Of a stretch of 64,000 bases of DNA, positions 10,061 to 18,969 are shown in pieces (positions within the stretch are counted from its first letter, which is position 1; the number at the start of each line of letters is the position of its first letter). Source of the stretch: Devosia sp. 67-54 (lineage in GTDB: Bacteria; Pseudomonadota; Alphaproteobacteria; Rhizobiales; Devosiaceae); the NCBI RefSeq assembly GCF_001899075.1, contig NZ_MKVA01000006.1, forward strand, positions 62,001-126,000, in the 5' to 3' direction. A program made the position numbers and the translations under genes. The notes under the pieces were generated by a model. That model worked only from the letters and a program-made list of their open reading frames with translations, was not told the DNA's origin and did no database searches.

Positions 10061-10990
10061 TCACCGCGCGGTGTGGATCCTCAGCACGATGTCCTGGTCG
10101 TAATTGCCGAAGCCGCGGCCGAAGATGTTGACGCCGCCCGGATGCTTGGCGTTGTCCTTCACCCCGATGCGCAGCCGGATCGAGTGGTGGTTGGGCACGT
10201 CCAGGTCCTTGAGCGAGACCGGCGAGATCTTCACGCCGTCGACGAAGGTGCCGTCCCTGGCCACCCGCCAGGTCTTGAGCTTGCCGTACTGGCTGCCGCG
10301 CAGCGTCCACCAGTCGGGCGTATAGACGCCGCGCTGGTCGCCGAAATCGCCGGGGCTGGTCCAGGTGCCCACGTCCTTCTGGTTCACCGTCACCGTGATG
10401 TCCGACGGCCAGTCGCTGGCGGTGCCCGGCACCTCCGACGAAATCTCGAACGAGAACTCCAGCGCCTCGACCTCGGTCTTGCTCAGCCGCGCATTGTTGG
10501 GGAACTGGTACTCGACGAAGCCGCGCGTGAACCACATCAGCCCGGCCCGCATGCGGCTCGGATCGAGGAAGGTGTCGGGCACGTCGAGCAGCCCGATGAT
10601 GCCTTCGGCGGAGCACAGGCCGCAGGGCGCGCTGATCTCGCAGCTCGTATAGAGCCCCACCGGCATCGCCACCTCGATCACATCCGGCCGGGTGGCGGCG
10701 ACGTCTTCTTTGAACATCACCAGCACCTCGTCATAGATGGCGCGGCAGATCTTCTGGTTGCCCTTGCGCGCCTTCTGCGTCTCGGTCCTGATCAGCCTCG
10801 CCTGCTCGAGGATCTGCAGGTTCGAGCTGACCGTCGATTGCGGCAGCTCGAGCCGGCTGGCGATGTCGTTGACGTTGAGGCCGCCGCTGACATGCAGCGC
10901 CCGCAGGATCCTCACCCGCACCGGCGACGCCAGCCCGTGCAGCACGTCCGGCCGTTCCTCCGGATCGACCAACAGGAAATTCCGGCTCAT
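10061..10990 (-). CDS. ArsR-family winged-helix regulator with long C-terminal sensor-like domain
   Basis: HGLASPVRVRILRALHVSGGLNVNDIASRLELPQSTVSSNLQILEQARLIRTE wHTH followed by about 210 aa. Confidence 0.85.
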   Translation of the reverse strand: MSRNFLLVDPEERPDVLHGLASPVRVRILRALHVSGGLNVNDIASRLELPQSTVSSNLQILEQARLIRTETQKARKGNQKICRAIYDEVLVMFKEDVAATRPDVIEVAMPVGLYTSCEISAPCGLCSAEGIIGLLDVPDTFLDPSRMRAGLMWFTRGFVEYQFPNNARLSKTEVEALEFSFEISSEVPGTASDWPSDITVTVNQKDVGTWTSPGDFGDQRGVYTPDWWTLRGSQYGKLKTWRVARDGTFVDGVKISPVSLKDLDVPNHHSIRLRIGVKDNAKHPGGVNIFGRGFGNYDQDIVLRIHTAR

Positions 10991-11012
10991 TCCCGCCCCG
11001 GCATACTCATTC

Positions 11013-11034
11013 CGAAGACGTGATGTATATCGGC
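11013..11034. promoter_or_regulatory. Putative autoregulatory operator upstream of the ArsR-type gene
   Basis: CCGAAGACGTGATGTATATCGG, same 22-bp layout as 9857-9878 and 22 bp from the start codon. Confidence 0.6.
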
Positions 11035-11098
11035 GCTTCGGCTGCAATGATAGCCGCGCCGTTGAATTTTATGCGTTTTTCCGCCTGCTCCGCGGCGC

Positions 11099-13006
11099 TC
11101 AGGCCTCCGGGATCCACACCACCATCGAGCCCTTGTTGCGGTTCGCCCACAGATAATAGGGCAGGGCGGTGAGCGTCGTCGCGTGCTCGCGCGACGGCGC
11201 GGTGCGATAGAGCTCGTGCCAGTCCGCGGTGTCGATGGCGGTGGCCTTCGCCGACAGCGTCACCGCGCCGCCGAACAGGTCGGCCCGCGTGCTCGCCAGC
11301 AGCTCCGAGGCGCGCGGCAGCTTCAGCCGCTGCACGCTGCCGCCGGGATTGTCGATCTCCTCGAGGCAATAGACCAGCGGCCCGCGCTTCAACGCCACGC
11401 GTCCCGCATCCATGATCACGCCCGGATGCGCATAGAGCCGCTCCGGCGGCATCGGCAGCTCCAGCGTCACGACGTCGCCCCGGCGCCACGTCCGGCGCAC
11501 GGTGACATAGCCGGCGGTCGGCACATCCGTCACCGCCTCGCCGTTGACCTTGAGCGTGTGCGACCGGGCCCAGCCCGGCACCCGCAATTTCACGTCGAAC
11601 GCCGCCGGCGTTTCGGGATCGATGCCGATTTCGATCTCCCCCGACCACGGATAATTGGAGCGTTCGCGCAACGTCACCGTCGTTCCGGCGATCTCCTGCG
11701 TCGACGAAATGCCGCCATAGATGTGAAACGCCACTCCATCAGACGCGGTGGAGATGAAATAGCCGCCCACCGACGCCACCAGCCGGCTGACGTTCATCGT
11801 GCAGCACGGACAGGTGTGCCACTCCCAGCGCTCCGCCGACCCGTCGCTCTCCAGCGGATTGGCGTAGAAATAGTGCGTGCCGTCCCGGCTCAGTCCCGAC
11901 AGCGCGCCGTTGTAGAGCGCGAGCTCGAGGATGTCGGCATATTTGCCGTCGAGGTCGAGATGCAGCATGCGCTGCGCCCAGAAGATCAGCGCCACCGAGG
12001 CGCAGGTCTCGGCATAGGCGGTCTGGTTCGGCAGGTCGAAATCGTGGGTGAAGCCCTCATTGTGCGCCGACGGGCCGAGCCCCGCCGTCACGTACATCTT
12101 GGTCTCCATCACGTCGTCCCACAGCACCTCGCAGGCCCGTTTGAGCTCGGCATCCCCGAGCTCGGCGGCGAGGTCGGCCATTGCCGTGTAGAGGTACATG
12201 GCGCGCACCGCGTGCCCCACCACCTTGCGCTGCGCCCGCACCGGTTCGTGCGACTGGCTGTATTCGTAATTGGGATAGCTGTAGCGCTGCTCGAACAGCC
12301 CGCGCCGCGCCCGCTCCTCGCGCTCGACGTCGTAGTAATGCGGCGGCTGCCGCCCGCGCTCGTTGACGAAATACACCGCGAGGTCGAGGTGCTTCTTCTG
12401 CTTGGTCAGATGATAGAGCTTGACCAGCGCCAGCTCGATCTCGGGGTGCCCGCAATAGCCGCGCTTCTGCCCCGGCCCGGTGCCGAAGGTCTGCCGGATG
12501 TGCTCGACATAGCGCTCCATGATGTCGAGCCAGCGCCGCCGCCCGGTGGTCTCGTAATAGGCGATGGCGCCTTCCAGCATGTGCCCGGCATTGTAGAGCT
12601 CGTGGTTGTCGCGCAGATTGGTCCAGCGGTTCTCCGGCTCGCGGTCGAGGTACCAGCAATTGAGGTAGCCGTCCGGCTCCTGTGCCCGCTCGAAATCGTC
12701 GACGATCGCCTCGATCTTGGCCTCGATGTCGGCGTCGCGCCGGTGCGACAGTGCATAGCTCGCCGCCTCGATCCATTTGCCCACGTCGGAATCCCAGAAC
12801 ACCTGCACCGAAAAGCCGTTGCTGTGCCGCGGAAAGCGCAGCGGTGGCGGCGGCTGCGGCAGCTTCAGCGAGTCGAGCAGCCCGTACTCCTCCAGCTTCC
12901 GGTGCTGGCTCGGAATCGTCGTCCGCAACACCGTCTCCAGCCGCTCCTTCCAGAACTCGCCCTCGAGGCGGACGTCGACGAAACGCACGGGATGGTACTG
13001 GCTCAT
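11099..13006 (-). CDS. Beta-L-arabinofuranosidase, GH127 (DUF1680)
   Basis: Full-length family features incl. DGYLNCWYLDREPENRWTNLRDNHELYNAGHMLEGAIAYYETTG and HTCPCCTMNVSRLVAS cysteine cluster. Confidence 0.92.
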   Translation of the reverse strand: MSQYHPVRFVDVRLEGEFWKERLETVLRTTIPSQHRKLEEYGLLDSLKLPQPPPPLRFPRHSNGFSVQVFWDSDVGKWIEAASYALSHRRDADIEAKIEAIVDDFERAQEPDGYLNCWYLDREPENRWTNLRDNHELYNAGHMLEGAIAYYETTGRRRWLDIMERYVEHIRQTFGTGPGQKRGYCGHPEIELALVKLYHLTKQKKHLDLAVYFVNERGRQPPHYYDVEREERARRGLFEQRYSYPNYEYSQSHEPVRAQRKVVGHAVRAMYLYTAMADLAAELGDAELKRACEVLWDDVMETKMYVTAGLGPSAHNEGFTHDFDLPNQTAYAETCASVALIFWAQRMLHLDLDGKYADILELALYNGALSGLSRDGTHYFYANPLESDGSAERWEWHTCPCCTMNVSRLVASVGGYFISTASDGVAFHIYGGISSTQEIAGTTVTLRERSNYPWSGEIEIGIDPETPAAFDVKLRVPGWARSHTLKVNGEAVTDVPTAGYVTVRRTWRRGDVVTLELPMPPERLYAHPGVIMDAGRVALKRGPLVYCLEEIDNPGGSVQRLKLPRASELLASTRADLFGGAVTLSAKATAIDTADWHELYRTAPSREHATTLTALPYYLWANRNKGSMVVWIPEA

Positions 13007-13043
13007 TGAAACTCCGTTCTGCGCCGGTGGCCGGCGCCGATAG

Positions 13044-14093
13044 CTAGCTTTGCGACGAGGCGCGGATCACCAGGCTGCAGGGCAGGCGGCGCACGCCGCT
13101 GAGGTGCTCGCCGGCGATCAGCCGCAGCAGCGCCGCGCCCGCCTCGTGCCCCAGCGCCGTCAGGTTCATGTCGACGCTACTGAGCTGCGGCCGCGCCGAC
13201 AGCGTCATCACGTCCCAATTGTCGAAGCCGACGATCGCCACCTGGCCCGGAATGGCGATGCCGCGCTCGCGCAGCGCCTCGCTGGCGCCGCGCGCCAATT
13301 GGTCGTTGTCGCAGAACAGCGCATCGGGGAGCGGCGAGGCGCCGTCGAACAGCCGCGCCACCGCATCGCGTCCCCACGCCTCCGACCACGGGCCGTTGAC
13401 ATAGAGCGCCGGGTCGTAGGCGAGGCCCGCCGAACTGAGGCTCGCCAGATAACCTGCCTGCCGGAGCCGCACCGCCTCGAACCGCTCCGGTCCTGCCACA
13501 TGCGCGATGCGCCGCCGCCCGCCCGCCACCAGATGGTCGATGGCGAGCCTGGCGCCGCCTTCGTCGTCGGGGATCAGGCAATAGGCGCCGGGGTCGTCCG
13601 CCTGCGAATACACATAGACGATCGGCAGGCCCGCCGGCACCGGCCCGATCGGCGGCCGCTTGTCGGCGCGGCGCGCGGTCACCACCAGCCCGTCGATGCG
13701 CTTGCGCATCAACTGGTCGAGATGCTGCCGCTCGCGCGCCGGATCGTCGGTGGCGTTGCACATGAACACCGCGATCCCCTGGTCGGCCAGCGTCTGTTCC
13801 AGCGCCTCGACGATGGGGAAGCTGAACCGGCCGAAGCTGTCATTGGTGATCAGCCCCACCGTCATCGAACGCGCCCGGTGCAGGCTCTGCGCCAGATCGT
13901 TCGGCCGGTAGCCGATCGCATGCGCCACCCCCAGCACCTTGTCGCGCGTCTCCTGCCGCAGGTGCCCGGTGCGGTTGAGCGCCTTGCTGGCGGTGCCGAT
14001 CGACACCTCGGCGGCGCGCGCGACATCGTGGATGGTCGGCCCGCTGCGGCCCGCCCGTCCACTGCCCGAAGGTTTGCCCGAACGCGTCGTCAT
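13044..14093 (-). CDS. LacI family transcriptional regulator
   Basis: PTIHDVARAAEVSIGTASKALNRTGHLRQETRDKVLGVAHAIGYRPNDLAQSL HTH + periplasmic-binding-like domain. Confidence 0.95.
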   Translation of the reverse strand: MTTRSGKPSGSGRAGRSGPTIHDVARAAEVSIGTASKALNRTGHLRQETRDKVLGVAHAIGYRPNDLAQSLHRARSMTVGLITNDSFGRFSFPIVEALEQTLADQGIAVFMCNATDDPARERQHLDQLMRKRIDGLVVTARRADKRPPIGPVPAGLPIVYVYSQADDPGAYCLIPDDEGGARLAIDHLVAGGRRRIAHVAGPERFEAVRLRQAGYLASLSSAGLAYDPALYVNGPWSEAWGRDAVARLFDGASPLPDALFCDNDQLARGASEALRERGIAIPGQVAIVGFDNWDVMTLSARPQLSSVDMNLTALGHEAGAALLRLIAGEHLSGVRRLPCSLVIRASSQS

Positions 14094-14984
14094 CTACTTC
14101 ACGGCGCCGCTCAGCAGGCCCGACACGTAGTATTTCTGCAGGAACACGTAGATCAGCACGCACGGGATGATCGATACGATGATGCCCGCCTGCAGCGAGC
14201 CCCAATCGACCGCGCCCAGATGTCCGGTGCGCACGCTCACCAGCATCACCGGCACGGTGAACAGCGTCTCCTTGTTCATCACGATCAGCGCCGCGAGGAA
14301 CTCGTTCCACGAGGTGATGAAGGCGAAGAGCGCGATCGTCACCACGCCCGGCAGCACCAGCGGCAGCGCCACCCGGGTGAACAGCTGGAACGAATTGCCG
14401 CCGTCCACCACCGCCGCTTCCTCGAGCTCTTTCGGCACGCCCTCGAAGCTGTTGCGCATCAGGTAGATGCTGAACGGGATCTGCAGGATGGCGTGGATGA
14501 TGGCGAGCCCGATATGGGTGTTGGCCAGCCCGATCTTGGCGAACATCATGTAGATCGGGATCAGCAGCGACTGGTACGGGATCATCAGCGGCAGCAGCAG
14601 CACCAGGAACAGCACTTCCTTGCCGCGGAAGCGGAAGCGCGCCAGGCCGTAGCCGGCCGGCACCGCCAGCGCCACCACCAGCACGATCGCCAGCGCCGCC
14701 ACCAGCAGCGAATTGCCGACATAGGTCCACAGCCCCGCCTGGTAGTCGAGGATGTTGCGGTAGTTCTCGAGGCTGAACGAATGCGGCAGGTAGGTCGGCG
14801 GCGTCGCCGAGGCGTCGGCCTTGCTCTTGATCGAGGCGAAGAAGCTCAGCACCACCGGCGCCAGCATCAGCGCACTGATGAACACCGCGATCGCCGCCAG
14901 CAGATAGCGCACCCCGGCATTGCTGCCGACCACGCGCTCTTCGCGCGCCGCGGCCACGCGCGTCGACAGGGCGGCATCGGTCAT
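14094..14984 (-). CDS. Carbohydrate ABC transporter permease (CUT1, MalG-like)
   Basis: Multiple TM segments; EAAVVDGGNSFQLFTRVALPLVLPG EAA loop. Confidence 0.93.
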   Translation of the reverse strand: MTDAALSTRVAAAREERVVGSNAGVRYLLAAIAVFISALMLAPVVLSFFASIKSKADASATPPTYLPHSFSLENYRNILDYQAGLWTYVGNSLLVAALAIVLVVALAVPAGYGLARFRFRGKEVLFLVLLLPLMIPYQSLLIPIYMMFAKIGLANTHIGLAIIHAILQIPFSIYLMRNSFEGVPKELEEAAVVDGGNSFQLFTRVALPLVLPGVVTIALFAFITSWNEFLAALIVMNKETLFTVPVMLVSVRTGHLGAVDWGSLQAGIIVSIIPCVLIYVFLQKYYVSGLLSGAVK

Positions 14985-15859
14985 TGCGGCGCGCTCCGCG
15001 AGGTGAGGAAGATCTGGATGGCCGCCGCGATGGTGATGATCGCGGTGAGCACGATGGCGAGCGCCGAGCCGTAGCCGAGCTGGAACTTGATGAAGGCGCT
15101 CTGGTAGATCCAGTACACCGAGGTGAAGGTCAGCCCGCGCGGCCCGCCGCCGGTCATGATGTAGAGCTGCTCGAACGCCAGCATCGAGCCGATGGCCGAG
15201 ATCAGCGTCACCAGCAGCACCGTGCGCAGCGTCAGCGGCGCATAGATCATGCTCACCCGCTGCCAGTAGCCGGCGCCGTCGATCTGCGAGGCTTCCACCA
15301 CCTCGCGGCTGATCGACTGGATGGCGGCGACGAACAGGATCATGCCGAAGCCGACCACCTTCCAGGTCACCGAGATGATCACCGCCCACAGCGCCCAGTC
15401 GGCATTGGTGAACCACACGATCATCGAATTGGCGATGTGCAGGTCGACCAGCGCCTTGTCGAACAGCCCCACCTGCTGGTCGAACAGCCAGAACCACAGC
15501 AGCGACGAGGTGCCGAGCCCGATCACCACCGGCATGAAGATCACCCCGCGCGCGAACTGCAGCACCCTGTCGTTCTGCGCCGTCAGCAATGCCAGCGCGT
15601 AGCCCAGCCCCATCAGGACCGGGGTGATGATGACGGTGTATTTGAGGGTGAACCACAGCGCCTTCCAGAACTGCGGGTCGCCGGTGAAGATACGCACGTA
15701 ATTGGCCGCGCCCACCCATTTGCCGCCGCCCAGCAGCGACGCGTCGGTGAACGAGGTGTAGATCAGCTGGCCGAACGGATAGAGCACGAACACCGCCACG
15801 AACAGCAGCGCCGGCGCCATATAGGCGAGGCCGAGCAGATTTCGCCGACCCAGGTTCAT
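14981..15859 (-). CDS. Sugar ABC transporter permease (CUT1, MalF-like)
   Basis: LAYMAPALLFVAVFVLYPFGQLIYTSF; EASQIDGAGYWQRVSMIYAPLTLRT EAA loop; ATGA overlap with next permease. Confidence 0.93.
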   Translation of the reverse strand: MNLGRRNLLGLAYMAPALLFVAVFVLYPFGQLIYTSFTDASLLGGGKWVGAANYVRIFTGDPQFWKALWFTLKYTVIITPVLMGLGYALALLTAQNDRVLQFARGVIFMPVVIGLGTSSLLWFWLFDQQVGLFDKALVDLHIANSMIVWFTNADWALWAVIISVTWKVVGFGMILFVAAIQSISREVVEASQIDGAGYWQRVSMIYAPLTLRTVLLVTLISAIGSMLAFEQLYIMTGGGPRGLTFTSVYWIYQSAFIKFQLGYGSALAIVLTAIITIAAAIQIFLTSRSAPQ

Positions 15860-15974
15860 GGCGCCCCCCGCAAAGCCGCTGTTGCCAATGATGTGACCGT
15901 AGAATGCGTCATCGTCTGAAGCCAGTGGCCGGCCGCGCGACATGGGCGCAGCCGGCATCGCCCGGGAGGAGCGG

Positions 15975-17225
15975 TTACTGCGCGGCGATCGCCTTCATCG
16001 CGTCCTGCGCCGTCTTGATGGCGCCGTCGACGTCGCCATCGAAGATCGCCGTCTGCAGCATCTGGATCCACGGGCTCGAATCCGAGTTGACCATGTCGTT
16101 GAAGTGCAGCGCGTAGGGGGTGAAGCCCTTGCCCAGCGCCTGCGCCGTGGTCACCACGCGCGGTTCGTCCTTGAAGTATTTGTTGTCGGCCAGCGCCGGG
16201 CGCGACGGGATGATGCTGTTCTTGGCGAGGCCTTCGAGCTGCGCCTCGTCGGTCAGCTCCCAATGGATGAACTGCAGCGCCAGATCTGCGTGCTTGGACG
16301 CCGCCGGAATGGCGATCACGTCGCCGCCGACGAAGGCCGAGGCTTCGCCCGCCTTGGTGCCGGGAATGAAGCCGATGCCGAAATTCATGTCCGGCTTGTC
16401 GTGCTTGAGTGCCGAGATGGCAAAGCCGCCGGTGCCCTGGATGCCGATCTTGCCGGTCTCGAAGGTGGCGAAGAAATTCGCGCCGGTGTCGGCCTGGGCG
16501 CTGTCGGGGATCAGCTTTTCGTCCCACATCGCCTTCATCTCGGTCAGCACGTCCTTGACGCCGTCGCCGGTCAGCGCGTCGTCGCCGGCCTTGGTCGGCA
16601 GCAGCTTGGAGCCGGCCGCCACCATCATCGGCGAGGTCACGAAGATGTTGCAGCCCGGGCAGGAGCCCGAGAAATAGTAGCCGTAGGTGTCGTTGCCGAG
16701 CGCCGTGATCTTCTTGGCGTCCTCGTGAATCTCCTGCAGCGTCGCCGGCGCCTTGTCCGGATCGAGTCCGGCGGCCTTGAACAGATCCTTGTTCCACAGC
16801 AGCACCGACACGTCGGGGGTGAAGCCGGCGCCGTAGATCTTGCCGTCATAGGTCGCGATGTCCTTGTAGGCCTGCGCGACGCCGGCGTAGTTCGGGTCCT
16901 TCTTCATCTCGTCCGTGATGTCCTTGAGGAATCCGGCCTTCATGAAGTCGGGCATGTAGATGAGGTCGAACGACACCATGTCGGGCACGTCGCCGGCCTG
17001 GCTGCCGGTGGCCAGCTTGGTGACCATCTGGTTGTCGGGGATCACCGTCGCCACCACCTTGTCGTCGTGGCTCGCGTTCCACAGATCGATCATGAATTGC
17101 GCGGCGGTGGCGCCCGAGGCGCGCACCCACATCTGGATGTCGGTGGCCGAGGCAGCGCCGGGCATGGCCACGGCCGAAGCCGTCAGCGCGAGCGCCAGCA
17201 GGCTCGAATGAACCGGTAGTCTCAT
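15975..17225 (-). CDS. Extracellular sugar-binding protein of ABC transporter
   Basis: Signal peptide MRLPVHSSLLALALTASAVAMPGAASA; solute-binding protein family 1 pattern. Confidence 0.92.
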   Translation of the reverse strand: MRLPVHSSLLALALTASAVAMPGAASATDIQMWVRASGATAAQFMIDLWNASHDDKVVATVIPDNQMVTKLATGSQAGDVPDMVSFDLIYMPDFMKAGFLKDITDEMKKDPNYAGVAQAYKDIATYDGKIYGAGFTPDVSVLLWNKDLFKAAGLDPDKAPATLQEIHEDAKKITALGNDTYGYYFSGSCPGCNIFVTSPMMVAAGSKLLPTKAGDDALTGDGVKDVLTEMKAMWDEKLIPDSAQADTGANFFATFETGKIGIQGTGGFAISALKHDKPDMNFGIGFIPGTKAGEASAFVGGDVIAIPAASKHADLALQFIHWELTDEAQLEGLAKNSIIPSRPALADNKYFKDEPRVVTTAQALGKGFTPYALHFNDMVNSDSSPWIQMLQTAIFDGDVDGAIKTAQDAMKAIAAQ

Positions 17226-17288
17226 GGATATCCTCCCTGTGTCCCGGCGCCGCCGGACCCCGAGCGGGGCTTCCTCCCAGCACGCCAA

Positions 17289-17378
17289 GAAAAGCTTTTC
17301 CGTCCGTCGAAAAAGCTTTTCCGTCTCTGAGCGTCGGACCGTCGACGAGGGCGGCCAGCGGTTTCGGAAAAGCTTTTC
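17289..17378. promoter_or_regulatory. Cluster of three AAAAGCTTTT-centred palindromes (probable LacI-family operators)
   Basis: GAAAAGCTTTTC 17289-17300; GAAAAAGCTTTTCC 17309-17322; GAAAAGCTTTTC 17367-17378; centres 21 and 57 bp apart, just upstream of the binding-protein gene. Confidence 0.75.
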
Positions 17379-17483
17379 TCGATACGATTTGCACGGGCCG
17401 GCGCCGTTGGCAAGACCCCATTAGTACGATTATTCCCGCGGACAGGCGGTACCGCCCCGGCGATGCCGCGCCACCGGCGTCCG

Positions 17484-18260
17484 CTACGTCTTCACCTCGA
17501 TCCACACCGGCGCGTGGTCGCTGGCGCCCTCTTCGCCGCGCACAGTGCGGTCGATGCCGGCGGCCGTCAGCGCCTTGCCGAGCTTCCGGCTCAGCAGCAT
17601 GTGGTCGAGCCGCAGCCCCGCATTGCGCGGCCAGCGGTTGCGCATGTAGTCCCAGAACGTATAGAGCGCCATTTCGTCCGGAAACGCCTTGCGCAGCGCG
17701 TCGGTCCAGCCCTGTTCGAGCAGCCGCGCGAACTGCGCCCGCGGCTCCGGCTGCACCAGCGCATTGTCGCGATACGAGGTGGTTATGTAGATGTCGCGCG
17801 CCTCCGGAACGATGTTATAGTCGCCGGCGATCACCACCGGCAGCTTGCTGTCCCACAGCTCTTGCGCATGTGCGATCAGCCGCTCGGTCCAGCTGAGCTT
17901 GTAGGCGAATTTTGGCCCCGGCTGCGGGTTGCCGTTGGGCGCGTAGAGGCAGGCGATCACCACCCCGTTCACCGCCGCCTCGATATAGCGTGCCTGCGTG
18001 TCGCTGTCGTCGCCGGGGAGGGCTGTCGCCGTCACCACCGGCTCGGCGCCGCGCGCCAGGATGGCGACGCCGTTCCACGTCGATTGCCCCACCCACGCCG
18101 CGCCATACCCCGCCTCGGCCAGCGCCGATGCCGGAAACTGCCGGTCGGTGCATTTGAGCTCCTGCAGGCACACCACATCCGGCCGCGCCGCCGCGAGCCA
18201 GCGCCGCAGGATGTCGAGCCGCTTGTTGACGTTGTTGATGTTGAAGCTCGCGATCTTCAT
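17484..18260 (-). CDS. xth: Exodeoxyribonuclease III
   Basis: MKIASFNINNVNKRL, CLQELKCTDRQFP, GDYNIVPEARDI, GLRLDHMLLS, GEEGASDHAPVWIEV. Confidence 0.93.
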   Translation of the reverse strand: MKIASFNINNVNKRLDILRRWLAAARPDVVCLQELKCTDRQFPASALAEAGYGAAWVGQSTWNGVAILARGAEPVVTATALPGDDSDTQARYIEAAVNGVVIACLYAPNGNPQPGPKFAYKLSWTERLIAHAQELWDSKLPVVIAGDYNIVPEARDIYITTSYRDNALVQPEPRAQFARLLEQGWTDALRKAFPDEMALYTFWDYMRNRWPRNAGLRLDHMLLSRKLGKALTAAGIDRTVRGEEGASDHAPVWIEVKT

Positions 18261-18327
18261 CCGCGATCCCGCAGTCGGCGAGCCTCTGCCACGTGCGGGG
18301 GAGGGAGGCCGCCACATCGCGCCGGGC

Positions 18328-18969
18328 TCACGCCGCGACCCGCCCCACCCATTCGCGCACCTTGCCGGCCACCGCCGCCAGATGCTGCGCCGCGGCGAAG
18401 CCCGATATGGCCTTGCGCGGCTTCAGGTCGTGGTCGCCGTCCTCCAGCCAGAACAGCTCGATCTCGTCGTTGAGCCCGTACTCGCCCACCTCGGTGCGGT
18501 CGCCGAACTCGTCGCGCGTGCCCTGGCAGATCAGCGTCGGCGTCTTCAGCTTGATGAGATGCGCCGTGCGCAATTGCTGCGGCCGCCCCGGCGGGTGGAA
18601 CGGATAGCCGAGGCACAGCAGCCCCGCGATCCGCCCCGCCGCAAACTCCGCGTCGGCGACCATGCTGGCGACGCGCCCGCCCATCGACTTGCCGCCGATG
18701 ATCAGCGGGCCATTGGTCGGACCGAGGTCGTCGATCGCCGCCACAAATTCAGGCATCACCGTCTCGGCCCTGGGCGGCGGCTTGCGCGTGCCCGTCCGCC
18801 GCGCCGCCATGTAGCCGAACTCGAACCGCGCCACGCGGAACCCGGCGCCGGCCAGGGCCTTCGCGGTGGCCGTCATCGCGGCGGAATCCATCGGCGCCCC
18901 CGCGCCATGCGCCAAAAGCAGCGTGACGCGGGCGTCTTCGGGGCCGTCGAACAGGAAATCGGTGGGCAT
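18328..18969 (-). CDS. Alpha/beta hydrolase (KANL3/Tex30-like)
   Basis: LLLAHGAGAPMDS, IIGGKSMGGRVAS nucleophile elbow, DGDHDLKPRK. Confidence 0.85.
   Translation of the reverse strand: MPTDFLFDGPEDARVTLLLAHGAGAPMDSAAMTATAKALAGAGFRVARFEFGYMAARRTGTRKPPPRAETVMPEFVAAIDDLGPTNGPLIIGGKSMGGRVASMVADAEFAAGRIAGLLCLGYPFHPPGRPQQLRTAHLIKLKTPTLICQGTRDEFGDRTEVGEYGLNDEIELFWLEDGDHDLKPRKAISGFAAAQHLAAVAGKVREWVGRVAA

Noticed and set aside
13050-15074. 674-aa plus-strand ORF
   Set aside because: Antisense shadow of LacI and permease genes; His/Arg/Gln-rich
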